This document shows positions 62,617-64,000 of a DNA stretch of 64,000 nt, in pieces. This DNA comes from Fidelibacterota bacterium (GTDB taxonomy: Bacteria; Fidelibacterota; Marinisomatia; Marinisomatales; TCS55): NCBI GenBank assembly GCA_004124385.1, contig SCKN01000006.1, positions 62,001 through 126,000 of the forward strand, in the 5' to 3' direction. Every line of letters begins with the position of its first letter. Within the stretch, counting starts at the first letter, position 1. Both the position numbers and the translations under genes were made by a program. Below the pieces are notes generated by a model, which searched no databases, was not told the origin of the DNA, and worked only from the letters and a program-made list of their open reading frames with translations.

Positions 62617-63599
62617 TTTATATCCTTTGTTACAACCAACTCTAAATTTCGTGGTGAAAGATCTTGCCATTCAAGAATATCTACCGGAATTTTTACAGTC
62701 GGTTCATAATAATTTTTACCGGAAATCCATTGTTTAGCAAAATCAATAGTTACAATAATATCATCTGACTCAATATCTGCTATACGATCTACTCCGCCAA
62801 TCACAGTTAATGCAACAGTTGTTGGATTTACAAATAATCGCAAATTAGGTAAAACATTGACTACCTTAACAGGTATCTCACTGATAATACGTTCACTTAT
62901 AGATTGAATATCCTGATGCATTAAAATTGTAGTTTGTGAATATTCTACGAGAGAGCGAGTTTGCATATCAATTTTAAGACTGACATTTAGATCAAATTCT
63001 TGAAGCATAAATGTATCTTTAATTATAGAAATATATGTCATGTTTTCTATGACTTCTCGGGGTCCAGCTGCTGTGATGGAGTCTGGGAATAAATTAATTT
63101 TTCCTACCATTGTATACCCAGGAGCAGTTTTAATTCTTACTTGAGCAATTAAGGGTAATTTTTTTACCATATATTCATCCAAACTAATATGAATTGAGTC
63201 TGGATAAACTACTTCTATGTATTCGAGATCGTATGAAGGAGGAAAAACAACTTTTTGAGGATAGCGCTCATAATATTCATTTAAATAAAAATCGTACTCC
63301 TCTGAAATTCGATCAAGATCTATTACCAATTTAAAATCAGTAATGAAGTTTTTGAGCAATAGTGTTTTAAAAAGGACACGGCCGGGTCCTTTTAAGCGGA
63401 CTTGTGCATATTCAGGAACTTCTTTTTTATGAGCCTTTTGAGCACTCAAATTTCGCGCTTCTATAGGCATATCAATTACCATTGTGTATTCGTTTTCACT
63501 GACAACGAATACCCATAAAAGCAATGCCAAACCAACTGCACCCAATCTCATCCCCAATGATTGCCAATTGAGATAGTTTTGCAGTTGGCTCTTATTCAT
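62613..63599 (-). CDS. YbbR-domain (CdaR-like) membrane-anchored protein
   Basis: 328 residues: a short N-terminal segment, one membrane helix (about 16-36, LGAVGLALLLWVFVVSENEY) and several YbbR-like beta repeats of about 80-90 residues (MVIDMPIEARNLS, VRLKGPGRVLFKT, LIAQVRIKTAPGYTMVGKINLFPDSITAAGPREVIENMTYI). The pattern LxLWVFVxSE..... followed by PxEARNLS matches YbbR proteins; some regulate the CdaA diadenylate cyclase, but no cdaA or glmM is in view, so that role is untested. It lies 28 bases after rpsA. Confidence 0.72.
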   Translation of the reverse strand: MNKSQLQNYLNWQSLGMRLGAVGLALLLWVFVVSENEYTMVIDMPIEARNLSAQKAHKKEVPEYAQVRLKGPGRVLFKTLLLKNFITDFKLVIDLDRISEEYDFYLNEYYERYPQKVVFPPSYDLEYIEVVYPDSIHISLDEYMVKKLPLIAQVRIKTAPGYTMVGKINLFPDSITAAGPREVIENMTYISIIKDTFMLQEFDLNVSLKIDMQTRSLVEYSQTTILMHQDIQSISERIISEIPVKVVNVLPNLRLFVNPTTVALTVIGGVDRIADIESDDIIVTIDFAKQWISGKNYYEPTVKIPVDILEWQDLSPRNLELVVTKDIN

Positions 63600-63627
63600 T
63601 ATATCATCGTAGTTTTAGGAGATATCC

Positions 63628-64000
63628 TTATTCTACAGCTTCAGTCGATTCTTCAGAAATTTCTTTTTGAAGCATTTCAGGCATTTCTATTTTTTCTGAA
63701 GCTGGAGTGTCCTGTTCTTTTAAAAAATCTTTTATAGAATCGTTAGATTCTTTTACGTTATTTTTAGAATATTCTTCCGAAAATAGAATGATTTTTTTAT
63801 CGTCAGGCTTGACTTCCTTAACATTTCCTGAAACGGAATCTCCCGTATTCAGCTGTGAAACTACTTCTTTCCGTTCTTTCTTTGATTTTTTCCCGAAAGG
63901 AATAATTCCTTCAACATCCATTTCTAAATCCAAAATAATACCTTTTTCTAAAACACGAATAATCGTTCCACTCACTTCTTTGCCCGTTTCGTAATGCTTA
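63628..64000 (-). CDS. rpsA: 30S ribosomal protein S1 (partial, C-terminal end)
   Basis: Only the last 123 residues are in the window; the frame runs open to the edge. One S1 RNA-binding repeat is seen: ETGKEVSGTIIRVLEKGIILDLEMDVEGIIPFGK, then a truncated end and an acidic tail. GTIIRVLEKGIILDL is typical of the last S1 repeats of rpsA. The upstream part of the gene, with the other repeats, lies outside. Confidence 0.85.
   Translation of the reverse strand, partial: KHYETGKEVSGTIIRVLEKGIILDLEMDVEGIIPFGKKSKKERKEVVSQLNTGDSVSGNVKEVKPDDKKIILFSEEYSKNNVKESNDSIKDFLKEQDTPASEKIEMPEMLQKEISEESTEAVE

Overview
The window is a gene-dense, AT-rich bacterial chromosome segment with 64 coding genes and no gap longer than about 240 bases. 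No rRNA, tRNA, CRISPR array, insertion sequence or integrase was seen. Gene content points to a marine-type member of the FCB (Bacteroidota-Chlorobi-Marinimicrobia) lineage; Marinimicrobia (SAR406) is my best guess. The reasons are a complete Na+-NQR beside an 11-subunit complex I, a PdxS/PdxT B6 pathway, an Nha-type antiporter, a 31-residue AURKAIP1/COX24-type basic protein, and FCB-looking promoters. This assignment is an inference.

Layout. (a) 1-16022, minus strand: nrnA, ispH, pdxS, pdxT, dxs, cstA, a B12-dependent acyl-CoA mutase, ccmE, ccmF, a ccmI-like stub, ccmA, ccmB, ccmC, ccmD, an archaeal-type GAPDH homologue, a metallo-beta-lactamase-fold hydrolase and metF (cut by the window edge), mostly with overlapping ends. 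The Ccm set looks like the variant System I*: CcmE has Cys in place of the heme-binding His, and neither ccmG nor ccmH is present. (b) 16087-18408: a cob(I)alamin adenosyltransferase, an NhaD-like transporter and, on the plus strand, nqrM. (c) 18392-35456, minus strand: nuoA-B-C-D-H-I-J-K-L-M-N runs directly into nqrA-B-C-D-E-F and apbE. nuoE, nuoF and nuoG are absent. A strong intrinsic terminator lies inside the 5' end of apbE. (d) 35565-36913, plus strand: proline dehydrogenase and a CoA-binding protein. (e) 36983-42236, minus strand: mltD, HU, the COX24-like peptide, an S1/P1-type nuclease, xseA, xseB, nadK. (f) 42410-45500, minus strand: serS, plsC, DUF2851. (g) 45564-59463: a Wzy-dependent surface polysaccharide locus (WcaJ-like initiating transferase, Wzi-like barrel, GT2, GT4, Wzx, Wzy, Wzz, Wza, RfbB, RfbC, UDP-glucose dehydrogenase). 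(h) 59524-64000, minus strand: rpsA (partial), a YbbR protein, tsaD and a VWA membrane protein.

How the genes fit together. The adenosyltransferase can supply adenosylcobalamin to the mutase. Complex I, Na+-NQR (with its maturation factors ApbE and NqrM) and the antiporter form a sodium/proton energy module. The Ccm genes supply c-type cytochromes. The polysaccharide locus makes dTDP-sugar and UDP-glucuronate precursors and assembles and exports the polymer.

The most unusual object is the Wzz-like protein at 53821-55503. It has an N-terminal winged-helix DNA-binding-type domain on the cytoplasmic side of its first membrane helix, and two separate in-frame 33-bp (11-residue) tandem repeat arrays in its periplasmic coiled coil. 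Next come the System I* CcmE, the isobutyryl-type pocket of the mutase, and the terminator inside apbE.
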